64,000 nucleotides of DNA, taken from contig CAJXUQ010000003.1 in assembly GCA_913061145.1 (NCBI GenBank), positions 1-64,000 on the forward strand, written 5' to 3'. The position numbers and the translations under genes are program-made. Below the pieces are notes generated by a model. It was not told where the DNA came from. It worked only from the letters and a program-made list of their open reading frames with translations, and did no database searches. Positions 53,221 through 61,961 of the stretch are shown piece after piece. Within the stretch, counting starts at the first letter, position 1; each line of letters begins with the position of its first letter. The stretch is from an uncultured Haliea sp. GTDB lineage: Bacteria > Pseudomonadota > Gammaproteobacteria > Pseudomonadales > Halieaceae.

Positions 53221-54624
53221 ATGGCAACCCTCACATTTTACGGCGCCGCGCAGGAAGTCACGGGCTCCTGTCACCTGCTGGAATCCAAGGCCTGCGGGCG
53301 GGTCCTTCTGGATTGCGGCCTGCGCCAGGGCGGCGATGCGGTCGAGCGTATCCACAACGAACGCTTCAGCTTTCGCCCCGACAGTATTGACGCTGTCGTC
53401 CTGTCCCACGCCCATCTGGATCACTGCGGGATGTTGCCGCTGCTGGTGCACCAGGGTTTCCGCGGGCCGATTCACTGCACCCGCGCCACGGCGGATCTGC
53501 TGCCCATCATGTTGCACGACGCCGTCGGCCTCTATCTGCGCGACCTTGAGCGTGAAAACCTGCGGGCCGCGCGACGGGGTCGAAAAACCCGCGAACCGGT
53601 GTATGACGAGCAGGATGTCGAGCGGGTTCTCAAACAACTGGAGCCCAGTCGCTACCGCAAACCGTTCAAACTTGGCCAGCATTGCAGCGTTACCCTGCAC
53701 GATGCCGGACACATTCTCGGTTCAGCGGTCGTGGAAATCGTGCTCACGGAGAATGCCACCGAAAAGCGGCTGGTCTTTTCCGGTGACCTCGGGCGCAAGG
53801 GTTCGGTACTGATGAACGACCCCGCCACGCTGGAGAAAGCCGATATCGTGCTCATGGAAAGCACCTATGGCGACCGGGATCATCGCTACGAGGATGATTC
53901 CATGGAGGAGTTTGCCCAGATACTTCACGAGACCTGGAACCAGGGTGGCAGCGTGATGATCCCCTCCTTTGCCGTCGGTCGCACGCAGGAAATTCTGTTC
54001 CACCTCGGGCGCCTGCACCACGCGGGCCAACTCGACAACTGGCAGGTATTTCTCGACAGCCCAATGGCCATCGAGGTCACCCGGGTCTACGACCGCTGGC
54101 TGGACATCATGGACGGGGAGGATATCCGCGAGCTGTCGGACGTACACAAGGAATCATTAGCCGACTTCCTGCCTCGCCTGCAGCTGACCGCCGATACGGA
54201 GCAGTCGATGGCCATCAATCGCATCAAGGGTGGCGCGATCATCATTGCCGGCAGCGGCATGTGCACGGGTGGTCGTATCCGTCATCACTTCAAACAGCGT
54301 ATCTGGGACGATCGCAATACCGTGATATTCGCCGGGTTTCAGGCCCGCGGGACACTCGGCCGCCTACTGGTCGATGGCATGCAGACCGTCAAGCTGTTCG
54401 GTGAAGAGTATGCCGTCAAGGCGCGCATAGAGACGCTGGGCTGTTTCTCGGCGCACGCCGGACAGAGCGAGCTGCTGGCCTGGGCCGCGAATTTTGAGGA
54501 GTCGGCGCGACTGGTGCTGGTACACGGCGAACCGGACGCCCAGGACGCCCTCGCATCGCTGCTTTGGGAGCGACACCAACGACGGGCAGCGATACCCGCC
54601 GAAGGTGACAGTATTGCATTCTGA
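53221..54624 (+). CDS. Metallo-beta-lactamase/beta-CASP RNA exonuclease-like hydrolase
   Basis: 467 residues. HAHLDH (His63, His65, Asp67, His68), a beta-CASP insert (SVMIPSFAVGRTQEILF) and the RMMBL end (FSAHAGQSELLAWAANF). Members such as YsiA/CPSF-like proteins process RNA. The ATG at 53221 starts the family opening TFYGAAQEVTGSCHLLE. Probably monocistronic; a hairpin follows. Confidence 0.88.
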   Translation: MATLTFYGAAQEVTGSCHLLESKACGRVLLDCGLRQGGDAVERIHNERFSFRPDSIDAVVLSHAHLDHCGMLPLLVHQGFRGPIHCTRATADLLPIMLHDAVGLYLRDLERENLRAARRGRKTREPVYDEQDVERVLKQLEPSRYRKPFKLGQHCSVTLHDAGHILGSAVVEIVLTENATEKRLVFSGDLGRKGSVLMNDPATLEKADIVLMESTYGDRDHRYEDDSMEEFAQILHETWNQGGSVMIPSFAVGRTQEILFHLGRLHHAGQLDNWQVFLDSPMAIEVTRVYDRWLDIMDGEDIRELSDVHKESLADFLPRLQLTADTEQSMAINRIKGGAIIIAGSGMCTGGRIRHHFKQRIWDDRNTVIFAGFQARGTLGRLLVDGMQTVKLFGEEYAVKARIETLGCFSAHAGQSELLAWAANFEESARLVLVHGEPDAQDALASLLWERHQRRAAIPAEGDSIAF

Positions 54625-54637
54625 GGCCTTTCTGATG

Positions 54638-54660
54638 CTGGCCGCGAGAACCGCGGCCAG
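54638..54660. terminator. Hairpin between convergent genes
   Basis: CTGGCCGCG, AGAAC loop, CGCGGCCAG: a perfect 9-bp stem between the nuclease and Rieske stops. No T tract, so strength unclear. Confidence 0.55.
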
Positions 54661-54666
54661 TCCAGA

Positions 54667-55659
54667 TTACGCGGCGGTCGTGAAGGGCTCTGCGTAAAAC
54701 TGGCCGTACCACTTGCGGAACCGCGCAATCGGGCCGTCGCCATCGCAGAGTACCGGTTGCGGACGGAACATCTTGTTTTCCCAGATGGGTTTGTCTTCAT
54801 CCAGTTGCTTACAGATATCCCGGATGATCGCTGCGTTGACACCACCAGCCTTGACCTCGCCATCCACCAGCGGCTGCGTAAAAGCAAAGCGAACATGTAC
54901 CGTTTCATCGTCGATGGGTGTCACATTACCCATCAGAAACGTGCTGGCGATACCCTCGAAACGCGTGAAGCCCTGCCCCGGACCGATATTCTTGGAGGTT
55001 ATGCTGCCTTTCACCATACCCCGGGGCGTTTTCATATCCGCACGCTGCACACCCAGCGAGTAGTGCTGATCATAGGTCAGCTCAGTTTCCGGGAAGGTCG
55101 CGGTCTGGTGTACATAACGGAAGTGGGCAGAATCGGCACCATTCTCCGCCATCTCCTGGCAGGCTGTTTTGATAACCCATTCAAAGCGCTGCAGAGGCGC
55201 CCATTCAGCGCTGTTGGCCTCTTCAAAGGACTCCACCTCCCACAGGGGTGCAACCCCCTCGGGATGGTACCAGGCGTAGATCACCTGATTGTCCTCTACC
55301 ACGGGATAGGACTCCAGGCACTGTTTGCCAACAACCTTGGGCGGCATGTTTTTCGCGTACGGGACATCGGTACAGTAACCCGCGGCGTCGAACTTCCAGG
55401 CGTGAAAGGGACAGACAATGCTTTCGCCTTCGATGCGCCCGCCCTGCCCACTGCTTTCATTGATGCCGTACCCCAGGTGTGCGCCGAGGTGGGGACAGTA
55501 CGCATCGAGCAGTACCGCACGGCCCGATTCGGTGCGGAAGAGCACCATTTCACGGCCGAAGTAATTGACCGCGCGAGACTGCCCTACTGCGAGCTCATCG
55601 CTGTAGGAGACAACAAACCAGCCGAAGGGTATCGGCATCGGGGGACGTGGTTTCGGCAT
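54667..55659 (-). CDS. Rieske non-haem iron oxygenase, KshA/DAF-36-like
   Basis: 330 residues. Rieske [2Fe-2S] ligands Cys55, His57, Cys83, His86 (AYCPHLGAHLG...CPFHAWKFD) and the mononuclear iron facial triad in ADSAHFRYVH (Asp176, His179, His184). The overall pattern resembles 3-ketosteroid 9-alpha-hydroxylase (KshA) and sterol 7-desaturases of the DAF-36/Neverland group. It needs a separate reductase, not present here. AAGGAG precedes the ATG at 55659. Divergent from the thiolase-like gene across about 290 bp that probably hold both promoters. Confidence 0.85.
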   Translation of the reverse strand: MPKPRPPMPIPFGWFVVSYSDELAVGQSRAVNYFGREMVLFRTESGRAVLLDAYCPHLGAHLGYGINESSGQGGRIEGESIVCPFHAWKFDAAGYCTDVPYAKNMPPKVVGKQCLESYPVVEDNQVIYAWYHPEGVAPLWEVESFEEANSAEWAPLQRFEWVIKTACQEMAENGADSAHFRYVHQTATFPETELTYDQHYSLGVQRADMKTPRGMVKGSITSKNIGPGQGFTRFEGIASTFLMGNVTPIDDETVHVRFAFTQPLVDGEVKAGGVNAAIIRDICKQLDEDKPIWENKMFRPQPVLCDGDGPIARFRKWYGQFYAEPFTTAA

Positions 55660-55954
55660 TGCAAACTCCTTGGCAACCGTGCGGACGCTGCGGCCCGGCT
55701 CACTAAAACTCAACAACCGATGATAGACGTTTTTGCCCGCGCGCTTAAACGGCGCGGTGCAAGTGCTTATACCGACTCGCACCCCGGTGGCGCGAAGGCT
55801 GGCGAATCGCCCGGAGGAACACGCAGGCTGACCAGTCGGCTTGCCCCGATAACGCGCCCCGGGCTAGTCTTCGCAGCCAGACTCTGAACTTCAGCAGGCT
55901 ACTCATGCGCACAACCCGGCAGCACTCCCAGACGGCACAGCGGATCCGCCGCTG

Positions 55955-57208
55955 ATGCCTGCATTATCGCTGCGGTCGCTCGCGCGCGCCGCGTCGCTGC
56001 CCGCGGGCGGGACCGCGGAACCCCTGGAGGATATCCGCGGTATCGCAACCATCACCGGCGTGGGAGAAACCGCCGTGAGCGGGCCCTCAGGCCGCGACCC
56101 ACGGCAGATGGCACTGGAAGCGGTGGCAGCAGCGATAGCCGATGCCGGCTTACAACCGCAGGACATTGATGGGCTGATGGTGTCCGGACACATCGCAGAC
56201 CAGATCACGCCAGAGGACTTCCACCGCCACTTTGGTACCCCGGGTCCTCTCTGGTTCAGCACCGAGGGCGGCGCTATGATCTGGGCTGCCACCTGCGCGC
56301 ATGAGGCGGCAATGGCCATGCGCGCCAGGCGGGCCACGCATATCGTCAATGTGTTCGCAGTCGACTGGGCCACGCGCCGGGCCGCGGGCACAGGAACACC
56401 GGGAGACTGGCACGCCGGGGAAGACATGAAGGCACACCTTGAAGTGCCTCTGGGCTGGTACCCACAGCCTGTCTATTTCGCCACCTTCGCCCGGCGGTAC
56501 ATGCACGAGTATCAGCTCACCGAGGCACAGCTCGCCGCCATCCCGCTCACCTTTCGCCGCCATGCAAACGGACATCCTGGCGCGGTGATGCGGGATCGCG
56601 GCCTGACGCTGGAGGCCTACCTCGCCCGACCACCACTGGCGGGCCCATTACGACGCGAAGACTGCTGCCTGATTTCCGACGGTGCAGCGGCCTGGGTCAT
56701 GAGTCCCTCGGAGCGCGCGGCGGACATGCCCCGGATTCCGATCCATATCGATGGTGTGGGGCACGGGCGAATCGCCGGTGCGCCCTACATCAGCCAGCAA
56801 CTGGACCTGACCGCTACCCCGCAGGTTTTCGCGGCACCCTGGGCCTACGCCATGGCGGAAACGGCACCTGCCGAGGTCGACGTTATTGCCGTCTACGACT
56901 GTTTTTCCAGCACGGCGCTGATGCAGATTGAGGACCTGGGCTTCTGCCGCAAGGGCGAGGGCGGCAGCTTCGTGCAGGAAGATCGCCTGCACTATGCACG
57001 CACGCGGCGACAGGGCGGCATACCCTGCAATACGCACGGCGGGCTGCTGTCCCACGGCTATTTACTCGGTGCCTCCCACGTCGTGGAACTGGTGCGACAG
57101 CTGCGTGGTAGCGCCGCCAACCAGGTCACCGATGCGCAACGCGCTGTATATGCAGGATTTACCGCGGACGAAGCGGCCACACTGGTGCTGTCCCGGGGGG
57201 GCGCATGA
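55955..57208 (+). CDS. Thiolase-superfamily lipid-transfer-like protein (Ltp2/aldolase type)
   Basis: About 417 residues; the true start may be slightly later, since family members usually begin at the RGIATITGVGE strand. Thiolase fold but without the classical N-terminal nucleophile Cys motif; has CFSSTALMQIEDLGFC and NTHGGLLSHGYLLGASHVVELVRQL. Ltp2-type proteins work with a DUF35 partner to split steroid side-chain acyl-CoAs by a retro-aldol reaction. The next gene encodes such a partner and overlaps by ATGA. Function by context. Confidence 0.78.
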   Translation: MPALSLRSLARAASLPAGGTAEPLEDIRGIATITGVGETAVSGPSGRDPRQMALEAVAAAIADAGLQPQDIDGLMVSGHIADQITPEDFHRHFGTPGPLWFSTEGGAMIWAATCAHEAAMAMRARRATHIVNVFAVDWATRRAAGTGTPGDWHAGEDMKAHLEVPLGWYPQPVYFATFARRYMHEYQLTEAQLAAIPLTFRRHANGHPGAVMRDRGLTLEAYLARPPLAGPLRREDCCLISDGAAAWVMSPSERAADMPRIPIHIDGVGHGRIAGAPYISQQLDLTATPQVFAAPWAYAMAETAPAEVDVIAVYDCFSSTALMQIEDLGFCRKGEGGSFVQEDRLHYARTRRQGGIPCNTHGGLLSHGYLLGASHVVELVRQLRGSAANQVTDAQRAVYAGFTADEAATLVLSRGGA

Positions 57209-57612
57209 ACGGGCCCGATCTCGACCACCCGCTGGCCGGGCCATTCTGGTCGGCTGCAGCCCGGAAGGAGCTGCAGGTCACCTGGTGCGCCGCCTGCGAC
57301 CGCGCGGTCTGGTACCCGCGTCCACACTGCCCGCACTGCGACGGAAACCTGCACTGGCGCAGGCTGTCCGGTGAGGCCTCGCTGATCAGCTGGTGCGAGG
57401 TCGCCGGAGGATTGAACCCGCAGTTCCGCGAAGCCTATACCTGTGCCCTGGTGAGCCCGCTGGAAGCACCGGATATTCGCATCGTCATGCGGGTGACTGA
57501 GAACACGACACCCGCCCTGCGCTGCGATATGCCGGGCCGCGTCGACTTCGTCTACCTGCAGCAGACCAACGGGGCACCCTATCTCGCCCCCGCCTTTACG
57601 CCCTACGCATAG
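57205..57612 (+). CDS. DUF35 zinc-ribbon/OB-fold partner protein
   Basis: 135 residues. Zinc ribbon WCAACDRAVWYPRPHCPHCDG (CX2C...CX2C) followed by an OB fold (LISWCEVAGG...YTCALVSPLEAPDIRIVMRVT). DUF35 proteins bind thiolase-like enzymes and complete their active site or CoA binding. ATGA overlap with the thiolase-like gene supports a complex. Confidence 0.85.
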   Translation: MNGPDLDHPLAGPFWSAAARKELQVTWCAACDRAVWYPRPHCPHCDGNLHWRRLSGEASLISWCEVAGGLNPQFREAYTCALVSPLEAPDIRIVMRVTENTTPALRCDMPGRVDFVYLQQTNGAPYLAPAFTPYA

Positions 57613-57719
57613 TGCACCGGGCCGGTTACGCTTTGCGCCGCGGCGCAGTATGATCCGGACACCGGCGATCACTGAGGCTGGAACGCAACCTGAACTATTG
57701 ACACGCATGGAGTGAACAC

Positions 57720-58487
57720 ATGTCCGAACACGTTGTAATGACCGACATTGACGATGGCGTCCTGACCATCACGCTAAACCGTCCGGCCGCAAAAAACGCG
57801 GTAAACAAAGCGGTAGCCGAGGGCATAGCCGCCGCTATCGACGAGCTTGAGAGTAATTCGGCGTTGCGCGTGGCGATACTCACCGGTGCAGGTGGCACCT
57901 TCTGCTCCGGCATGGACCTGAAAGCCTTCGTCACCGGCGAACTCCCCATCGTTGAAGGACGCGGCTTTGCCGGTCTCTGCGAATATACACCCGCCAAGCC
58001 CCTGATCGCCGCGATCGAGGGCTATGCGCTGGCCGGCGGCTTCGAGCTGGCGATCAGTTGCGACCTGGTCGTCGCCGCTGATGATTCCAAGTTCGGCATT
58101 CCCGAAGTGAAACGCGGACTCGCGGCCGGCGCCGGTGGGCTGGTCAAGCTGCCCAAGCAGATTCCCTCCCGCATTGCCAAGGAACTGGCGCTGACCGGCG
58201 ATTTCATCTCCGCACAACGCGCATTTGACCTGGGTCTGATCAACGAAGTGGTGCCCGCTGGCAGTGCGCTGGATGCTGCAAAAGCCCTCGCCCGCAAAAT
58301 CGCCGCCAACGGCCCGCTGGCAGTCGCCCTGAGCAAACAGGTGGTGGACGGCGCCCAGGACTGGAGCAGCGACGAAATGTTCGCCAAACAGCAGGCCATC
58401 ATTCAACCCATTTTCACCAGTGAGGACGCCATCGAGGGCGCCACCGCGTTCGCGGAGAAGCGCGCGCCACAGTGGAAAGGCCGCTGA
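57720..58487 (+). CDS. Enoyl-CoA hydratase/isomerase (crotonase family)
   Basis: 255 residues. Oxyanion-hole strands VAILTGAGGTFCSGMDLKAF and AAIEGYALAGGFELAISCDLVVAADDSKFGIPEVKRGL. Hydrates or isomerises enoyl-CoA. Starts 107 bp after the DUF35 gene with TGGAG upstream of the ATG. Precedes a thiolase by 41 bp, fitting a beta-oxidation-like set. Confidence 0.9.
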   Translation: MSEHVVMTDIDDGVLTITLNRPAAKNAVNKAVAEGIAAAIDELESNSALRVAILTGAGGTFCSGMDLKAFVTGELPIVEGRGFAGLCEYTPAKPLIAAIEGYALAGGFELAISCDLVVAADDSKFGIPEVKRGLAAGAGGLVKLPKQIPSRIAKELALTGDFISAQRAFDLGLINEVVPAGSALDAAKALARKIAANGPLAVALSKQVVDGAQDWSSDEMFAKQQAIIQPIFTSEDAIEGATAFAEKRAPQWKGR

Positions 58488-58528
58488 ACGCGGCACCCCG
58501 GAAACCACGATACTTGAGGACTATACCA

Positions 58529-59761
58529 ATGTCAGAAGCATGGATTATCGATGCCTGCCGAACACCACGCGGCATCGGCAAAAAGGGCAAGGGCGCACTC
58601 GCCGACCAGCACCCGCAACACCTTGCGGCAACCGTCCTGCGCGCGCTCGCCGAGCGCAATCAACTGAACACCGCCGAAGTCGATGACATTATATTCGGCA
58701 CCAGCACCCAGCGCGGCCAGCAGGGTGCGGACCTCGCCCGCATGGCAGCTCTGGACGCGGGTTACGACGTTCGCTCCTCCGGTGTGACCCTGGACCGGTT
58801 CTGTGGGTCAGGCATCACCTCGGTGAGCATGGCGGCCGCCTCGATCATGTCGGGAATGGAAGACCTGGTGATCGGCGGCGGCTGTGAAATGATGTCGACC
58901 TTTGGCAGCGACCCCAATCAGTCACCCTTTATCGACAGCGACAATCTGCGCCTGCGGGAGAAACACCCGCAGCCCCATCAGGGCGTGTGTGCTGACGCCA
59001 TTGCCACGCTGGAAGGCATCGACCGACACGCGGTCGACAGCCTCGCCGCGCTGTCTCAGCAGCGCGCGGCACATGCCATCAGCAACGGCCACTTCGAACG
59101 CAGCCTGATTCCCGTCTATCGTCTCGACGGCAGCCTGGCGCTGGACCATGAAGAGTTCCCGCGCCCGAATACCACACTGGCAACCCTGTCGGAACTCAAA
59201 CCCTCCTTTGAAGCGCTGGCAGACTACCCTCTGGACGAGGCCGGCACCACATTCCGCAAGCTGGTCAACCAGGCCTACCCCGACCTGAAGATCAACCACG
59301 TGCACCACGCCGGCAACTCCTCCGGTGTTGTAGACGGTGCCGCGGCTATCCTGCTGGCATCTCCCGCCTATGCGCAGGCGCATGGGATGAAGCCCCGGGC
59401 CCGCATTGTGGCCATGGCGAACATGGGTGACTCTCCCACGCTCATGCTCAATGCCCCGGTACCGGCCGCGCGCAAGGTACTGGCGAAAGCCGGCCTGCAG
59501 CTGTCGGACATCGACCTGTTCGAAATCAACGAAGCGTTTGCCGTGGTTGCGGAAAAGTTTATCCGTGACCTCAAGCTCGATCGGGAGAAGGTGAACGTCA
59601 ACGGCGGGGCAATGGCACTGGGGCACCCGATTGGCGCTACCGGTTCCATACTGATCGGCACGTTGCTCGACGAACTGGAGCGCCAGGACAAGCAGTTTGG
59701 CCTGGTCACCATGTGCGCCGCGGGCGGCATGGCCCCGGCAATTATCATCGAGCGCATCTGA
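58529..59761 (+). CDS. Acetyl-CoA C-acyltransferase (thiolase)
   Basis: 410 residues. Nucleophile Cys92 (LDRFCGSG), NEAF, GHPIGATG with His366, and CAAGGM with Cys396, a complete catalytic set. Releases acetyl- or propionyl-CoA in the last beta-oxidation step. TTGAGGA precedes the ATG at 58529. Followed by a strong bidirectional terminator. Confidence 0.93.
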   Translation: MSEAWIIDACRTPRGIGKKGKGALADQHPQHLAATVLRALAERNQLNTAEVDDIIFGTSTQRGQQGADLARMAALDAGYDVRSSGVTLDRFCGSGITSVSMAAASIMSGMEDLVIGGGCEMMSTFGSDPNQSPFIDSDNLRLREKHPQPHQGVCADAIATLEGIDRHAVDSLAALSQQRAAHAISNGHFERSLIPVYRLDGSLALDHEEFPRPNTTLATLSELKPSFEALADYPLDEAGTTFRKLVNQAYPDLKINHVHHAGNSSGVVDGAAAILLASPAYAQAHGMKPRARIVAMANMGDSPTLMLNAPVPAARKVLAKAGLQLSDIDLFEINEAFAVVAEKFIRDLKLDREKVNVNGGAMALGHPIGATGSILIGTLLDELERQDKQFGLVTMCAAGGMAPAIIIERI

Positions 59762-59775
59762 ACGCGCGAAAGGCA

Positions 59776-59807
59776 CAAAAAAAGCCACCCGAGGGTGGCT
59801 TTTTTTG
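59776..59807. terminator. Bidirectional intrinsic terminator
   Basis: A7, GCCACCC, GA, GGGTGGC, T7: works on both strands, ending the thiolase transcript rightward and the tRNA-Val/tRNA-Asp transcript leftward. Confidence 0.93.
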
Positions 59808-59811
59808 TAAT

Positions 59812-59888
59812 TGGCGGAGCGGACGGGGCTCGAACCCGCGACCCCCGGCGTGACAGGCCGGTATTCTGACCAACTGAACTACCGCTCC
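59812..59888 (-). tRNA. tRNA-Asp (anticodon GTC)
   Basis: 77 bases on the minus strand with encoded CCA. Anticodon arm CCGGC-CTGTCAC-GCCGG; acceptor GGAGCGG pairs with CCGCTCC. Second of a two-tRNA transcript. Confidence 0.97.
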
Positions 59889-59905
59889 AGAAAGTCCTCG
59901 GTTGA

Positions 59906-59981
59906 TGGTGGGTGGTGACGGGATCGAACCGCCGACCCTCTGCTTGTAAGGCAGATGCTCTCCCAGCTGAGCTAACCACCC
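59906..59981 (-). tRNA. tRNA-Val (anticodon TAC)
   Basis: 76 bases on the minus strand with encoded CCA. Anticodon arm TCTGC-CTTACAA-GCAGA; acceptor GGGTGGT pairs with ACCACCC. 17 bp upstream of tRNA-Asp. Confidence 0.97.
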
Positions 59982-60172
59982 CCTGACCGAGAACGCGCAT
60001 TATAGAGATAAAAAAAAGGCTGTCAAACGTTCCGGAATAAAAATCGCGGATTTTTTCCAACGCTGAAAAAACCCGTGTTTGATAGTAATATTTCGCGTTT
60101 CCTCAATCCGTTTGCTGCGCGTTATGGCTGCTCTGGTCACGCATGGCAACACAACCCACAGGCTCTGGCTGC

Positions 60173-60529
60173 ATGGACATCTACAAGGAGTTTCACTTCG
60201 AGGCGGCGCACCGCTTGCCCAACGTACCGGCAGGCCACAAGTGTGCACGTCTGCATGGCCATTCATTTCAGTTACGCCTGGTGGTGTCTGGTGAGGCCAG
60301 CGAGCCCAGTGGCTGGGTCATGGACTTCGGCGACATCAAGAGCGCCTTCAAGCCCATTCTCGAGCAGTTGGACCACTACTACCTGAACGACATACCCGGG
60401 CTGGAAAACCCCACCAGCGAGAATATTGCGCGCTGGATATGGAACGCCCTGAAACCCGAGTTACCGGAACTGGCGCAGGTTGAAATCCGGGAAACCTGCA
60501 CATCAGGTTGCGTCTACCGCGGGCAATAG
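60173..60529 (+). CDS. queD: 6-carboxy-5,6,7,8-tetrahydropterin synthase
   Basis: 118 residues. Zinc ligands His13, His28, His30 (AAHRL...CARLHGHSF) with catalytic Cys24, plus [25 protein letters not shown]. QueD makes the queuosine precursor CPH4 from dihydroneopterin triphosphate. I start at MDIYKEF (60173), the usual family start, although its ribosome site is weak; an in-frame upstream start at 60143 is possible. Confidence 0.92.
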   Translation: MDIYKEFHFEAAHRLPNVPAGHKCARLHGHSFQLRLVVSGEASEPSGWVMDFGDIKSAFKPILEQLDHYYLNDIPGLENPTSENIARWIWNALKPELPELAQVEIRETCTSGCVYRGQ

Positions 60530-60704
60530 CGTGTCACCAACGCGTTACATCCCGGTAACATGAAAGTTTTTGGTTGACGTTTGCAAAGACACTATTGCCG
60601 AAGGGTTCCGTCGCGGGTCATGCAGATGTTACCCGCGAACACCGCTCCGCGCTGTTCCCGCGCCGGGCCGGGGGTTACCATTGGTAGCACACAAGGAAAA
60701 GGTT

Positions 60705-60794
60705 ATGCACATTGGCCGCACTGCCGTCGTGCCCTGCAAGCTTAGCATGGGAACCCAATGCCGAGTATCAGGAATATTCTGTAAGTCATTGTAA
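60705..60794 (+). CDS. Possible 29-residue small protein or leader peptide
   Basis: MHIGRTAVVPCKLSMGTQCR and nine more residues, three Cys in total. AAGGAAAAGG stands in good position before the ATG, the only strong sign of translation. AT-rich DNA follows. Could be chance. Confidence 0.3.
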   Translation: MHIGRTAVVPCKLSMGTQCRVSGIFCKSL

Positions 60795-60891
60795 ATAAAG
60801 TTAAATTTAGGTTTGATTGTTTTTTAACCAATCTGTAACATGCCGCCCGACCACTGGGCTGAGGCCGGGATTAAACAAATTACTCACCGAG

Positions 60892-60911
60892 TTATCCACA
60901 GAATCTGTGGA
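60892..60911 (+). promoter_or_regulatory. DnaA box within an inverted repeat
   Basis: TTATCCACA is the exact DnaA-binding consensus; the overlapping palindrome adds a half-matching opposite site (TTTTCCACA). AT-rich DNA surrounds it. Possibly a DnaA-controlled promoter site for the LysE-family gene 50 bp downstream. Confidence 0.45.
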
Positions 60912-60960
60912 AAAAAGATGAAAAAATGACCCTGTTACCCAACCCTGGAGCAAGACCTCA

Positions 60961-61605
60961 GTGGATGCCGTGACGTGGATATCGCTGCTGGGCATCTGCC
61001 TGCTGGGCGCCATGGCACCGGGACCCAGCCTGGCGGTCATCCTGCGCTGTACCGCGCGCGCTGGCCGCCGTGCCGGCCTCGCTGCGGCGCTGGCACATGC
61101 AGCGGCCATCGGCTGCTATGCGGCATTGACCGTGAGCGGCCTCGCCCTGGCCCTGCAGCGCTCGCCAGGCCTGTTCACCGCCGTACAGACCGCCGGCGCA
61201 GCATGGCTGCTCTATCTGGGTCTTAGCGGCCTGCGCCAGTGGTCAGCCGGCGCCACGGCGACCCTGCAGGCCACTGCGGCCGCCCCACAGTCGCTGGCAC
61301 AGTCAGCGTCCGAGGGGTTTCTGGTGGCCCTCCTGAACCCCAAGGTCGGACTCTTCATGGTCGCCCTGTTCAGCCAGTTCCTGCCCGCTAGCCCCGGTAT
61401 GGCGACGCAGGCCCTGATGACAGCCACGGTTATCGCGACGGACGCAGGTTGGTATTGCCTGGTGGCCTTCTCGGTGAGCCGACCGCGCTGGCTGGCCATT
61501 CTTCGCAGCAGAGCCTCCCTGATTGACCGGCTGCTCAACACCCTGCTGGCCGTACTCGGTGCCGCGATGCTACTGCACCTCGCCCGGCAAGCCCTGACAG
61601 GCTAA
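60961..61605 (+). CDS. LysE/RhtB family amino-acid exporter
   Basis: 214 residues with about six membrane helices. GAMAPGPSLAVILR near the N-terminus is the LysE/RhtB signature (PGP), followed by GFLVALLNPKVGLFMVALFSQF. Exports amino acids or related metabolites. GTG start with GGAG upstream. Converges with DUF3301, overlapping by 4 bp. Confidence 0.88.
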   Translation: MDAVTWISLLGICLLGAMAPGPSLAVILRCTARAGRRAGLAAALAHAAAIGCYAALTVSGLALALQRSPGLFTAVQTAGAAWLLYLGLSGLRQWSAGATATLQATAAAPQSLAQSASEGFLVALLNPKVGLFMVALFSQFLPASPGMATQALMTATVIATDAGWYCLVAFSVSRPRWLAILRSRASLIDRLLNTLLAVLGAAMLLHLARQALTG

Positions 61606-61928
61606 TGCAGGGTGGTTTCCGGTTCGCGCACGATGATCGCCTGCAGGCGCTGCCCGAGCATGATGACGTAACCCTCATGGCGCTCGACACCATCAAAGCT
61701 GTAGTCGAACCGATACTGGCGCCAGACCCGCCAGCGACGCTGCTCATCGCGGCTCAGGGAGATGCGATTGAGGTGCACAGTCTGGTCGAGCAGCTGGAAA
61801 TCATCGCGCTTTCCCGCCCTGTCCACAGCGGCGACCGCCAGCTCCCGCACCCTGATCGAGGCCAGAAACCAGGCGCACAGGAGCCCCAGCAGCAGCAATG
61901 CAAAGACGTCGCCCAGCGTGAACAGCAC
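61602..61928 (-). CDS. DUF3301 family protein
   Basis: 108 residues. One N-terminal membrane helix (LLLLGLLCAWFLASI) followed by VRELAVAAVDRAGKRDDFQLLDQTVHLNRI and WRQYRFDYSFDGVERHEGYVIMLGQRL, the DUF3301 pattern. Function unknown; common in gammaproteobacteria. Confidence 0.85.
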   Translation of the reverse strand: MLFTLGDVFALLLLGLLCAWFLASIRVRELAVAAVDRAGKRDDFQLLDQTVHLNRISLSRDEQRRWRVWRQYRFDYSFDGVERHEGYVIMLGQRLQAIIVREPETTLH

Positions 61929-61961
61929 CTTTAATGACCCCTGCCGCAGCTGCGCTGCATG

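Larger units (their letters stand above)
60530..60960. other. Non-coding or leader-like stretch with repeats and a DnaA box
   Basis: 431 bp. Contents: an inverted repeat TCGCGGGT (60611-60618)/ACCCGCGA (60631-60638), a possible 29-codon ORF (60705-60794), an AT-rich block (60780-60835), one perfect DnaA box TTATCCACA (60892-60900) and TCCACAGA-A-TCTGTGGA (60895-60911) which overlaps it. No RNA family recognised. Confidence 0.6.

Noticed and set aside
52220-53812. 530-codon open frame on the plus strand
   Set aside because: Opposite lipA and out of frame with the beta-CASP gene; no recognisable motif.
60892-60911. Chromosomal origin (oriC)
   Set aside because: Only one perfect DnaA box, and no dnaA, dnaN, rpmH or gid genes nearby.
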